A DNA stretch of 64,000 nucleotides from an uncultured Lachnospiraceae bacterium. GTDB taxonomy: Bacteria; Bacillota; Clostridia; Lachnospirales; Lachnospiraceae. Position 1 is the first letter of the stretch, and each line of letters opens with the position of its first letter. Below are positions 48,885 to 58,752 of the stretch, piece after piece. The position numbers and the translations under genes are program-made. The notes below the pieces were generated by a model. It was not told the origin of the DNA and searched no databases. It saw nothing but the letters and a program-made list of their open reading frames with translations. The DNA is taken from assembly GCA_951800685.1 (NCBI GenBank), contig CATOJY010000001.1:1-64000 (forward strand), written 5' to 3'.

Positions 48885-50045
48885 ATGAAGTGGAAGAACA
48901 GAGGGCATGAATTTGACGGCGTGTATGATAACATACAGAAGCTGGATAAATACTATTTGTTTGGTGCAGGAGAGTATGGGGAACAGATTTGCGGGCTTTT
49001 AGAGAAAGAGCTTATGATATTGGGATTTCTTGATAATGACAGCAGAAAGCAGCATACGCTGTATTGCGGAAAAATGATATACTCTTTAGATGAAGTGGAA
49101 GAAAAGCTGGACGAAACTACAGGAATCATCGTGACAGTATCGCCGTATACAAGGCTGCCGGTTATGCAGCAGCTGATGCAAAAAGGGCTGGCGCAGGACA
49201 AACAGGTCTTTACCATGGAAATGTTCATGATGGTATATGCCGCGTACAAGAACGGCAAAGTATACATTCCGTCAATATCTTTCCTGCCCAGTACGAGGTG
49301 CAATCTGCGCTGTGAGGCGTGCCTGAATTTCACTCCGTATATGAAGCACTTTGATGAACGTCCGTGGGAGCAGATTCAGGCTGATGTTGATACATTTTTT
49401 TCATGTATTGATTATATTATGCTTTTTCATATCAGCGGCGGGGAGCCAATGCTGTATCCGCATATGAAGAAGCTGGTGGAGTACATTGATACGAATTACC
49501 GGAAGAAAATCCATATTTTGCGGACAGTGACAAATGGGACGGTGCTTCCCAAGCCGGAACTTTTGGATGCGCTGGCAGAGCACAATGTAGAAGTGACGGT
49601 GGATGATTATCGGGAAGCAGTGCCGAACAGTGTGGAAACATTTTCTAAATTGCTGGAGCGTCTGGAGAAACATCAGGTAAAATATGAAATTAATAAAGTG
49701 GACGAGTGGATTGATTTGGCGCCGCTTACAACCCATCATGAGGACTGGAGCGAGCAGCGGCTGCAGAATCAGTTTGAGAGCTGTCATGTGCCGTGGCAGG
49801 AGTTGAGGGACGGAAAGCTTTTTAGCTGTAATTATGCGAGTTATGCGATGGTAGCAGGGCTGGCAAAGACAGATGAGACTGAGTATTTTGATTTGAGGAG
49901 CTATACGCCGGAGAAACGAAAGGAACTGATTGAATTCCGTATGGGGTACAATGTGAAAGGGTATGTGGAATTTTGTAAGAATTGCAGTGGATATATAGAT
50001 ATCAATCCGAACAAAGTAGAGCCGGCGAAGCAGGCAGCGAGGTGA
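48885..50045 (+). CDS. Radical SAM protein with N-terminal Rossmann-like domain (rSAM-1)
   Basis: YLFGAGEYGEQICGLLEKELMILGFLDND; CNLRCEACLNFTP (CxxxCxxC); C-terminal CxxC cysteine cluster. Confidence 0.87.
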   Translation: MKWKNRGHEFDGVYDNIQKLDKYYLFGAGEYGEQICGLLEKELMILGFLDNDSRKQHTLYCGKMIYSLDEVEEKLDETTGIIVTVSPYTRLPVMQQLMQKGLAQDKQVFTMEMFMMVYAAYKNGKVYIPSISFLPSTRCNLRCEACLNFTPYMKHFDERPWEQIQADVDTFFSCIDYIMLFHISGGEPMLYPHMKKLVEYIDTNYRKKIHILRTVTNGTVLPKPELLDALAEHNVEVTVDDYREAVPNSVETFSKLLERLEKHQVKYEINKVDEWIDLAPLTTHHEDWSEQRLQNQFESCHVPWQELRDGKLFSCNYASYAMVAGLAKTDETEYFDLRSYTPEKRKELIEFRMGYNVKGYVEFCKNCSGYIDINPNKVEPAKQAAR

Positions 50046-50107
50046 GGAACCCGGTTTACAGAGCCTGGAAACAGAGTATATAGAAAACAGTGGTAAGGAG
50101 ATGCGTG

Positions 50108-50947
50108 ATGAGAAAAGCTCAGGAATATAAATTATCTTCGGAAGAACTGAGAAAGTTACAGCGTATTGAGCTGGAAATGCTGATTGAGGTGGACAGAATC
50201 TGCCGGAAGCACAATATTCAGTATTCGCTGGATGGCGGTACGCTGCTGGGCGCAGTCCGCCACAAAGGATTTATCCCATGGGATGATGATATTGATGTGA
50301 TTATGCTCAGAAAAGAGTATGCAAAGTTCCGAAGGGTATGTAAGAAAGAGCTGGATACGGCGCGTTTTTTTCTTCAAGATTATAAGAGTGATCCTTATTA
50401 CCGTTGGGGCTGGGCAAAGATACGGCGGGAGAATACGGAACATGTGCGGCTGGGGCAGGAATTCCTGAAACAGAAAACAGGGATTTTTATTGACATTTTT
50501 GTGGCGGATAATGTGCCGGATCGTTTTCTTCTGCGGCGGCTGCACCATTTCCTGTGCTTTTTTATTCGAAAAGTTTTGTATGCGCCATTGGGAGTACGGC
50601 AGGCAGGAAAGCGCAGGGAAAGAGCAGTGTACCGTATATTGAGCAGGATACCGAGGGACAGCGCATTTGCGCTGCGGAATCGGCTGGCGTGGGCGTGCAA
50701 CAGGAGGGATACCGAGCTTATCAGCCACTATACGCTGGAGTATCCGAAAAGCTGCCGGTACGGCCTTCCGCGGCGGTGTTTTGAAGAGTTTATTGAGCTG
50801 GAGTTTGAGGGATATAGGTTTCAGGCTTTTAAAGATTATGAGGTCTATCTGCGGGGGCACTATGGAGATTACAGGAAGCTGCCTCCGGTGGAAGAGAGAG
50901 TGCCGCATTCAAAGATTTCGAAGATTGATATGAGTGGAGTGGAGTGA
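50108..50947 (+). CDS. LicD family phosphotransferase-like protein
   Basis: YSLDGGTLLGAVRHKGFIPWDDDIDVIMLR; start at 50108 with AAGGAG upstream. Confidence 0.9.
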   Translation: MRKAQEYKLSSEELRKLQRIELEMLIEVDRICRKHNIQYSLDGGTLLGAVRHKGFIPWDDDIDVIMLRKEYAKFRRVCKKELDTARFFLQDYKSDPYYRWGWAKIRRENTEHVRLGQEFLKQKTGIFIDIFVADNVPDRFLLRRLHHFLCFFIRKVLYAPLGVRQAGKRRERAVYRILSRIPRDSAFALRNRLAWACNRRDTELISHYTLEYPKSCRYGLPRRCFEEFIELEFEGYRFQAFKDYEVYLRGHYGDYRKLPPVEERVPHSKISKIDMSGVE

Positions 50948-50948
50948 C

Positions 50949-52139
50949 ATGAAATGGACAAAGCAGGGCAGGGAACTTGCCGGGACAGAAGAGGCTATCG
51001 CGAAAGAATATGCCAATAAAGAAATATATATATATGGCAGCGGGATTATTGGGGAAAGATTTTTTTATGCAATACAGAGACTTACGGATTGGACGGTAAA
51101 GGCATTTATTGATAAATATAAAGCAGGAGATATATGCCAGGGTCTGGATGTGTTGAGTCTGGAGGAGTTCTCAAGAAGAGCAAATGCTGATTGCCTGGTG
51201 TTAATTGCCTTACATGACGATATTGGACAAGAGGTAAAAGAGGGACTTAGTGTTTTTTTGGAGAATAAGCGCAGTATCTGTAAAACTTATAATGAATTTA
51301 TGCGGCATGATTTTCCGCTCCTGATGCTTCATCAATATCAAAAAGTTGTTGTGAATTCCCTTTCCTGTATCGTGACAGAGAGATGTACGCTGAGGTGTGA
51401 AAAATGTGCGATTATGCTTCCATATTTCAAAAATGTGAAGAAATATGAGGCGGCAAAAATAAAAGAAGAGATTGATCTGGCATTTAGCAAAATAGATTTC
51501 GTGGGAGACTTTACTTTTACAGGCGGAGAGCCGTTATTAAACCAGGAGTTGGAAGAGGTTCTTGGGTATATAGCAGAAAACTATCTGGAACAGATAGGAA
51601 GTTTAAAGATTATTACCAATGGTATGATAGAGCCAGGAAAAAGGCTATTAAACTGTATGAAGAAATATGGTATGTATGTGGAAATCAGTGATTATACGGC
51701 TACGAACCCTGAACTGAAACAGAGAGTCATGGAAAATTATGAAAAATACAGGGAGAACGGGATTAGGACATATTTGTTAAGTTCTGCGCAATGGGTAGAT
51801 TTTGGGTTTGAGGCGCTGCATCATGAGGAAGATACAGAAAGCAGCATGGAAGCCTTTTTTGATTACTGCCATACAAATTGCCGTGGGTATATCGATGGAA
51901 AAATATGGTACTGCATTAATGCAAGATTTGCGGAAAAAGCGCTGGAGTTTGCATATGATGAAAGCAATATGCTGGAGCTTGGGAAGCTTGGGAATGGGAT
52001 AGAAGAAAAGGCAAAAATTGTGGAATTTGATTTGGGATATAATGCCAGAGGTTATTTAACAATGTGCCGGAGGTGCAATGGCGGATGTGATATCAATACA
52101 CATTATATAGAGGTGGGAAGACAGTGCAGAAATCTTTAG
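50949..52139 (+). CDS. Radical SAM protein with N-terminal Rossmann-like domain (rSAM-2)
   Basis: IYIYGSGIIGERFFYAI; CTLRCEKCAIMLP; MCRRCNGGCDIN. Confidence 0.86.
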   Translation: MKWTKQGRELAGTEEAIAKEYANKEIYIYGSGIIGERFFYAIQRLTDWTVKAFIDKYKAGDICQGLDVLSLEEFSRRANADCLVLIALHDDIGQEVKEGLSVFLENKRSICKTYNEFMRHDFPLLMLHQYQKVVVNSLSCIVTERCTLRCEKCAIMLPYFKNVKKYEAAKIKEEIDLAFSKIDFVGDFTFTGGEPLLNQELEEVLGYIAENYLEQIGSLKIITNGMIEPGKRLLNCMKKYGMYVEISDYTATNPELKQRVMENYEKYRENGIRTYLLSSAQWVDFGFEALHHEEDTESSMEAFFDYCHTNCRGYIDGKIWYCINARFAEKALEFAYDESNMLELGKLGNGIEEKAKIVEFDLGYNARGYLTMCRRCNGGCDINTHYIEVGRQCRNL

Positions 52140-53332
52140 TATCTATTATCATTCCGGTTTATAATGGAGCAAATTATTTGAGAGAGGCGATTGACAGTGC
52201 GTTAAATCAGACATATCAGAACTGTGAGGTTATCGTTGTGAATGATGGTTCAGACGATAATGGAAAAACGGAAGAGATTGCATTGTCATACGGAAGCAGA
52301 ATCAGGTATTTCAGGAAAGAGAATGGGGGAGTGGCAACGGCATTAAATGCAGGCATAAGAGAAATGCAGGGAGAGTATTTTTCCTGGCTTTCTCATGATG
52401 ACGTTTTCTATCCCCGTAAGATTGAAGAGCAGGTTAAATGTGTGAAAGAAAACAATGTATGGATGACAGCATGTTCTTACGATATCTTTACGGATTCGGG
52501 AAGAAGGGTTGCGGTTCCGTTATTACAATTTTACAAAGAGGGAAATTTAGAGAAAAATGTATTTTCTGTAATACAATCGCTTATACAATTTGGCGGTGTG
52601 CTTCTCCACGAATGTATTTTTGAAAGATATGGGACATTCCGTGAAGATTTGCGCACAACGCAAGATTATGAGTTCCTGTTTAGGATTTTAAGAAAGGAAA
52701 AATGTAAATTCTCTAATGAACGCCTTTATGGCATCAGATACCATGCGGAGCAGGGAAGCAATACCATAAGAAGTGTAGACATTGAACGGGATGAAATGTA
52801 CCGTATGTTTTTAGATGAACTTACACATCAGGAGAGAGTGGAGTTATACGGAAGTGATTATAACTTTTTTTATCAGATGCTGCTGAGGATTTTTCCGATA
52901 CCAGGCATGGAGAAAAGTTATTCTGCCTGTTTGCAGGGAATGCGCTTAAACACATGCATTGCGGGTGAGATAGAAGAAAAAATAGAAACGCCGATTTGGA
53001 TTTATGGGGCGGGCGCTTATGGAAAAAGGCTTTTATTTGATTTGCGCTGCCGCGGCTTTGCTGTTGAAGGGTTTCTTGATGGAAACAAGAAGCTGCATGG
53101 CAAGAAAATAGATGGGATTATATGTCGGGGATTAGGGGAACAGGGAATGTTTCGGGGCAGAATTATCATTGCCTCTTTATATAGAGAAGAGATTGCGCAG
53201 GAATTAAGAAGAGCCGGAATTAGTAATTATGTATTTAAAGAGGATTTGGATAAGATCTTTATGGATGTTTCACCCCAAAATAAAATTGTAGAAAAGATAA
53301 TTGGCAGGTATCAGGAAAATGGATGGAGATAA
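52124..53332 (+). CDS. GT2 glycosyltransferase with C-terminal Rossmann-like domain
   Basis: VSIIIPVYNGANYLREAIDSALNQTYQNCEVIVVNDGS; C-terminal IWIYGAGAYGKRLLFDLRCRGFAVEGFLDGNKK. Confidence 0.88.
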   Translation: MQKSLVSIIIPVYNGANYLREAIDSALNQTYQNCEVIVVNDGSDDNGKTEEIALSYGSRIRYFRKENGGVATALNAGIREMQGEYFSWLSHDDVFYPRKIEEQVKCVKENNVWMTACSYDIFTDSGRRVAVPLLQFYKEGNLEKNVFSVIQSLIQFGGVLLHECIFERYGTFREDLRTTQDYEFLFRILRKEKCKFSNERLYGIRYHAEQGSNTIRSVDIERDEMYRMFLDELTHQERVELYGSDYNFFYQMLLRIFPIPGMEKSYSACLQGMRLNTCIAGEIEEKIETPIWIYGAGAYGKRLLFDLRCRGFAVEGFLDGNKKLHGKKIDGIICRGLGEQGMFRGRIIIASLYREEIAQELRRAGISNYVFKEDLDKIFMDVSPQNKIVEKIIGRYQENGWR

Positions 53333-53798
53333 AAAGCAGGTATGTATCTATTGCATGGGAGAATATGGGATACAGACATATTTCAAGTTAAAAAAATATG
53401 GAATTGCAGTTGGATGTTTTGGAGATACGGATAAAAGTAAACAAGGTTATGCGTTGGAAGGGTTATTCTGTAAATCTTATGAAGAGGTACTGGAACTGGA
53501 TAAAAGGGAAACTGTTATTATTGTTAGTATGAAAAATTCAGCGGCATTGGTAAATCAGTTTCGCCAGGAGGGATTTGAGAACGTATATAGCAGAGAGGAG
53601 CTATACGCTTTATTGGATAAAAAGGAGCCGTGTGTGAGGAATGATTTGCTGGATGAAACGGAAATTGTGGATTTGAAGGACAATCTTGAAAAAGTTTTTT
53701 GCGGATATCCTTACAAAAAGACGGAGAGGCGTAAAAGCGCGGAGATTCTTTTAGAAGATTGTGTAAAGCGCCAGGGGAGGAGAAATCTAGGCAAATGA
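53319..53798 (+). CDS. Stand-alone Rossmann-like domain protein
   Basis: VCIYCMGEYGIQTYFKLKKYGIAVGCFGDTDKSKQGYALEGLFCKSYEEV; same pattern as the flanking fused domains. Confidence 0.75.
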   Translation: MDGDKKQVCIYCMGEYGIQTYFKLKKYGIAVGCFGDTDKSKQGYALEGLFCKSYEEVLELDKRETVIIVSMKNSAALVNQFRQEGFENVYSREELYALLDKKEPCVRNDLLDETEIVDLKDNLEKVFCGYPYKKTERRKSAEILLEDCVKRQGRRNLGK

Positions 53799-55015
53799 AA
53801 GTCGTAGAGGTGAATTATTGGGATTTGGTGGGAAGGAACTTTAATGGATATGATTTGCATTTGAAGCTGCGCGAAAATGGAATAGATGCAAAACAGATTG
53901 TGATGGATAAAAGAAGCGACGCGGATAGTGTTATCTGTTTAAAGAATGACTGGATGTTTCATGAGCAGGTTGCACATTATGAGAAAGAACATTCGATTAG
54001 CAATCTTTTGATGCCTTACATAACAGAGTTAAAGAGAATAGAGGAATTTCAAAATGCGGATATTAAACATTATCACATTCTGCATAATAGAATGTTTTCC
54101 TTGTATGATTATCCGGATTTGATGAAGGCGAATAGTGTATGGACGATACATGATCCCTGGATTGTTACGGGAAATTGTATACATCCGATGACATGTGAAA
54201 AATGGAAAACCGGCTGTGGAAATTGTGTGAGGCTGGATGAAATATATTATGAGATGGAGCAGGATAATACAAATTTTATGTGGGAGGTTAAAAGAAAAGT
54301 ATTTCGGGAAATGAATCCCCACGTTGTGGTTGCTTCAGAATTTATGAAGAGATATATGAAGGAAAGTCCGTTGACTGAACATTTTGATAAGATTCATGTG
54401 ATACCCTTTGGGGTTGATATCAGTTCGTATCATGACAGAGAAGAATTAGCAGATGAAAACCATATTGTTATTGGATTCAGGGCAGATAACGCGCCGGTGA
54501 AAGGATGCGAATACATATATGAAGCATTAAGACAGATATCAGATAAGGACAGAATATTCCTTATGACAGTAGGCGCGGGGGTAATCCCGGAGGATATTCG
54601 GAAAATGTATAAAGTACAGGAGCATTCCTGGATAAATGATAAACAGGGAATGATTGATTTTCAGGAAGCCTGTGATATATTTATTATGCCGTCGCTGGCA
54701 GAAAGTTTTGGCCTTATGGCGATTGAAGCTATGGCAGCCGGAAACGCAGTTATTTGCTTTAAGGGGACGGTATTGGAAGATATTACAAATGCTCCAATAT
54801 GTGGAAGTTCTGTAGAGTATAAATCAAGTTCTGCATTGGCGTATGAAATTGAGAGATTGTCCCGGAATCCGAGGGAAATCCGGCAAAAAGGGAGGATGGG
54901 ACGGCAGCTGGTGGAACAGAAATATCAATTTGACACGTATGTAAAAAGGCATCAGGAGCTGTATGAGAGTATTTTAAAAGAGAGCCTGGACGGAAAAGGG
55001 AAAAGATATGAATGA
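53795..55015 (+). CDS. GT1/GT4-type glycosyltransferase
   Basis: IHVIPFGVDISSY; CDIFIMPSLAESFGLMAIEAMAAGNAVICF. Confidence 0.9.
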   Translation: MKVVEVNYWDLVGRNFNGYDLHLKLRENGIDAKQIVMDKRSDADSVICLKNDWMFHEQVAHYEKEHSISNLLMPYITELKRIEEFQNADIKHYHILHNRMFSLYDYPDLMKANSVWTIHDPWIVTGNCIHPMTCEKWKTGCGNCVRLDEIYYEMEQDNTNFMWEVKRKVFREMNPHVVVASEFMKRYMKESPLTEHFDKIHVIPFGVDISSYHDREELADENHIVIGFRADNAPVKGCEYIYEALRQISDKDRIFLMTVGAGVIPEDIRKMYKVQEHSWINDKQGMIDFQEACDIFIMPSLAESFGLMAIEAMAAGNAVICFKGTVLEDITNAPICGSSVEYKSSSALAYEIERLSRNPREIRQKGRMGRQLVEQKYQFDTYVKRHQELYESILKESLDGKGKRYE

Positions 55016-56231
55016 CAAAAAGATTTCTATTATTATTCCGGTTTATAACGGAGCAAATTATTTAAGAAATGCCATAGACAGCGCACTGAATCAGACATAT
55101 GACAATTGTGAGGTGCTCGTGATCAATGACGGTTCTTCGGATGATGGAGCGACGGAAAGAATAGCGGCGGAGTATGGAGAACGTATCCGTTATTTTTATA
55201 AAGAAAATGGAGGCGTGGCTTCTGCATTGAACTTAGGCATCCGTGAGATGGACGGGGACTATTTTGCCTGGTGTTCCCATGATGACATGTTTCTGCCAGA
55301 TAAATGTGAAAAGCAGATACAGGCGTTGGAGGAATGCGGTGATGATCAGCGGATTGTGCTCAGTGAATACAGGCTTTTATTTGTGGAAAAGAATTTGTTG
55401 GATGAAGCGGTGAAGCCAAGAAAGAAGCTGAAACGCAGGATGCGTCAGGATGGGCTTGCGGCTGTGTTAGCGCAAATGGTTCATGGATGTGATGCATTAA
55501 TACATAAATGCCATTTTGAAAGGTGCGGTGTGTTTGACGAGACGCTGCGCACAACGCAGGATTATGATTTGTGGTTTCGGATATTGCGGGGACAGAAAAT
55601 CCTGTATTTGGAGGAGCCTCTGGTTATTTCCAGAATTCATGCAGAGCAGGGGAGCAGGACGATACCAAGCCATATCAGGGAGTGTAACGAGCTGTGGATT
55701 CGTTTTGTGAATCAGGTGACGGACAGAGAGATGTATAAGTTGTATGGGAGTCCCTATGAGTTTTATTGGGAGATGCTTGATTTTGCAAGAAAAACCCCTT
55801 ATCGGGCTTTTGAAGAGCATGTGACGGGAAAAATCCTGGCATTGGAGGAGCCTGCTGATTTAGAAAGCAGGATATTGGAATTGAAAAAGAAGTTTGGAAC
55901 AGGGAAGCTGTTTATGTTTGGGGCTGGCAGAAATGGAAGAAACCTGAACCTGCAGCTTATGCTCAGGGGGATTTTGATAGAGGGATTTATTGATAATGCA
56001 GAGGAAAAGCAAAATCAGATTTTGGATGGAAAAAAGATAGAAAGTTTAGAATGTGCCATGAAGCATCCGGGAAAGAAATGCATTCTTGTTTCGCCGGATG
56101 CCCAGGAGGCTGTCATCCGGCAGCTGGAAGAAGCACATGTGACAGATTATCTCACAAAAGCTGAGATAGAGGAGTATCTGGATATGGCGCCGCCACTGAA
56201 AGAAAAACTGGCGTTGCTGGAAAGGGGCTAA
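55008..56231 (+). CDS. GT2 glycosyltransferase with C-terminal Rossmann-like domain
   Basis: ISIIIPVYNGANYLRNAIDSALNQTYDNCEVLVINDGSSDD; C-terminal LFMFGAGRNGRNLNLQLMLRGILIEGFIDN. Confidence 0.88.
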   Translation: MNDKKISIIIPVYNGANYLRNAIDSALNQTYDNCEVLVINDGSSDDGATERIAAEYGERIRYFYKENGGVASALNLGIREMDGDYFAWCSHDDMFLPDKCEKQIQALEECGDDQRIVLSEYRLLFVEKNLLDEAVKPRKKLKRRMRQDGLAAVLAQMVHGCDALIHKCHFERCGVFDETLRTTQDYDLWFRILRGQKILYLEEPLVISRIHAEQGSRTIPSHIRECNELWIRFVNQVTDREMYKLYGSPYEFYWEMLDFARKTPYRAFEEHVTGKILALEEPADLESRILELKKKFGTGKLFMFGAGRNGRNLNLQLMLRGILIEGFIDNAEEKQNQILDGKKIESLECAMKHPGKKCILVSPDAQEAVIRQLEEAHVTDYLTKAEIEEYLDMAPPLKEKLALLERG

Positions 56232-56234
56232 TGT

Positions 56235-58751
56235 ATGAGAACACAAATCAGGCAGCAGTTACTGGAGATGACGGATTCTATGCTGGAAGCGGCGAAAACT
56301 CTGGACGAGCTGTACAGAAAAAAGGAATATGCACAGTTTAAAGAGCTTCTGGGTATTGTGCAGGAGGCAGCGCTTACTGTTGGAAATAAAATCGAGGAAA
56401 CAGAAGGGGAAGGCACGGCAGCGGTCAGCCAGTTGGAGAACCTGTGTGAGCTTGTGTGGGGGCTTTATGAGAATGTGGAAACTGAGAATCCCCAGAAACG
56501 CATGAAGCTGATGAATAAGCAGCTGCTTCAGATACGGAACAGCATAAAATATGATATACCTGTTACGTATGAGGTCGTGTTTCTGCCGTACAAGGCGTCT
56601 ATGTGGGATTCCCTGGAAAGTATATGGATGGCGGCAAAAGAAGCGCCTGACTGTAACTGCAGGGTGATTCCCATTCCGTATTTTGACAGGAAACCGGATG
56701 GAACCCCAAGGAACTGGTACGATGAAAGCGGGGAATTTCCGGGATATGTGCCAATTACGAAATATACAGAATATCATTTGGAAACGGAAAGGCCGGACAT
56801 TATTTTTATTCATAATCCGTATGACGATCAGAACACAGTGACAAGTATCCATCCGGACTATTATAGCCGGAAAATACGGGAATACACATCGCTCCTGGTG
56901 TATGTTCCTTACTTTGTGGCGAATAATGATTCAGTGAATCCGCTGCAGTGTCTGACAAGCGGCGTATTGTATGCTCATAAGACAATCCTTCAGTCTGACA
57001 AACTCAGGGATGTTTTTATCAGGGGATTAAGGGAAGCTCTGGATATGAGCGAAGAGAGGTTCCGGAACAGCGGGTTGGAAGATAGATACCTGGCGTTAGG
57101 TTCTCCCAAATTAGACAAAATGATTTCAGGAATTTACGATGCTGACGGAATACCGGAATCATGGCAAAGGAAAATCGGTTCGCCGAGAAAGAAAGTGATT
57201 CTGTATAATTCGACAATAACAGAATTGCTTAATTATACAGAGGGTGTGATGAAGAAGCTGGAGGACTTTATAGAACTGTTTCCGAGAAGAGACGATATGG
57301 TATTGCTGTGGCGTCCGCATCCTTTGAGCATCAGCACCATAGAAAGTGTACGCCCTCACTATAAGAAGCGGTATATGGATATCGTAGAACAGTTTCAGAT
57401 GCTTCCTAATGTGATTTATGATAACAGCCAGGACAGCCAGCGGGCGCTCCTGCTGGCAGACGCATATATTGGGGATGAAACCAGTTCCATGCTGAAATCT
57501 TTTGGCGTTACCGGAAAACCAATCCTGATTACAGACTATAATAATACGCGTATGGGAACAATCAGCTGTGCAGTTCAGGAAGATATTTTATGGATGTTTC
57601 ATCATAAATATAACGCGGTGTTTAAATTGCATCTGCAGACAAAACAGATAGAGTTTGCCGGGGCGCTGGAAGGCGCAGAAAGCAAAAACTATATGTTTAA
57701 GAATGCGGTGGCATATGGGCAGAAAATTTTCTTTATTCCGTATTTTTGTGATTGCATATTGGTGGTTGACACCAAAAACGGTAATATGGAAAGAGTTGTA
57801 TTGGAAGAGAAAGAACTAAATAACCAGTATATTCCGATACTGCATGGAAAAAAGATATATCTGTTTCCGATTTTATTCAGCAGCCGGAGATTTGTGATTG
57901 ATGCAGAAGATAATACGGTAGAAGCAGCAGAATGTCCTTTGTCAAAGGAATTAGGCTATAAAAATGAAGAGCCGGTTTTTGTTGGGGGCCGGTTGTTTAA
58001 AAACCATATTTTTTTCGGGTGTAATGATAAGCCGTGGCTGGCGGAATATGCGCCGGAAACGGATAGCTGGGAAGTCCATAGATATAAAGGAACAGCAGCG
58101 TTCTATAGCATCACAGCGGATCATGAAAATATATGGATTATGTCAAAGAACCCGCTGATGCTTTTGAAATGGAACAAAGAAGAAGGATTTTCTGTAGTGT
58201 CAGAAGATTTTGCCGCGTATAATATTTTGGACGAGATTAATCCTGCATTTTCTGAAATTGCATATATAGGGGACAGTGTGTGGTTTATCCCATTCCAGGC
58301 GGATCATTTTATAAAAATAGATAGAAAGACAGGAAAGCATGCGGAGGTTCCGGTTGGGACGCAGGAGCTTTTAGGGAATGGAAAGGAAGGCGGATTTTTT
58401 GGCGGCCGATGTCATGATGAAGATTATGAATATCTATTTTCAAGAGTGAGCGATAAAATTGTGTGCATTGATAAGAAGAGAAATCAGGCAGCAAGTATTG
58501 AGATTGTTCCGTTTACTGAAAACCAGAAAAAAGAGATTGTGGAATCTGTGATGCAGGCTTCCGTGAATCCTGTCTATCGGGAGTCTTACTGCAGTTTGAA
58601 GGATTTTCTGGATATTGTGGCACAGGGGAAAGATATGCACATAGATAAAAGAAAAGGTTTTTTTAGAGGAAATGTAAATTTTGCAGATGGCACGGCAGGA
58701 AAAGAAATCTGGAAGCATATGAAAGAAGAACTGGAAAGGAGAAATTTCTAA
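56235..58751 (+). CDS. TagF-like (CDP-glycerol glycerophosphotransferase-type) GT-B protein fused to a C-terminal beta-propeller-like region
   Basis: VILYNSTITELLNY...MVLLWRPHPLSISTIES...LLADAYIGDETSSMLKSFGVTGKPILITDY; repeated blades GQKIFFIPYFCDCILVVDTKNG / DSVWFIPFQADHFIKIDRKTGK. Confidence 0.75.
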   Translation: MRTQIRQQLLEMTDSMLEAAKTLDELYRKKEYAQFKELLGIVQEAALTVGNKIEETEGEGTAAVSQLENLCELVWGLYENVETENPQKRMKLMNKQLLQIRNSIKYDIPVTYEVVFLPYKASMWDSLESIWMAAKEAPDCNCRVIPIPYFDRKPDGTPRNWYDESGEFPGYVPITKYTEYHLETERPDIIFIHNPYDDQNTVTSIHPDYYSRKIREYTSLLVYVPYFVANNDSVNPLQCLTSGVLYAHKTILQSDKLRDVFIRGLREALDMSEERFRNSGLEDRYLALGSPKLDKMISGIYDADGIPESWQRKIGSPRKKVILYNSTITELLNYTEGVMKKLEDFIELFPRRDDMVLLWRPHPLSISTIESVRPHYKKRYMDIVEQFQMLPNVIYDNSQDSQRALLLADAYIGDETSSMLKSFGVTGKPILITDYNNTRMGTISCAVQEDILWMFHHKYNAVFKLHLQTKQIEFAGALEGAESKNYMFKNAVAYGQKIFFIPYFCDCILVVDTKNGNMERVVLEEKELNNQYIPILHGKKIYLFPILFSSRRFVIDAEDNTVEAAECPLSKELGYKNEEPVFVGGRLFKNHIFFGCNDKPWLAEYAPETDSWEVHRYKGTAAFYSITADHENIWIMSKNPLMLLKWNKEEGFSVVSEDFAAYNILDEINPAFSEIAYIGDSVWFIPFQADHFIKIDRKTGKHAEVPVGTQELLGNGKEGGFFGGRCHDEDYEYLFSRVSDKIVCIDKKRNQAASIEIVPFTENQKKEIVESVMQASVNPVYRESYCSLKDFLDIVAQGKDMHIDKRKGFFRGNVNFADGTAGKEIWKHMKEELERRNF

Positions 58752-58752
58752 T

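Noticed and set aside
50156-50908. 250-aa minus-strand ORF opposite licD
   Set aside because: Antisense to a clear LicD family gene; no motif
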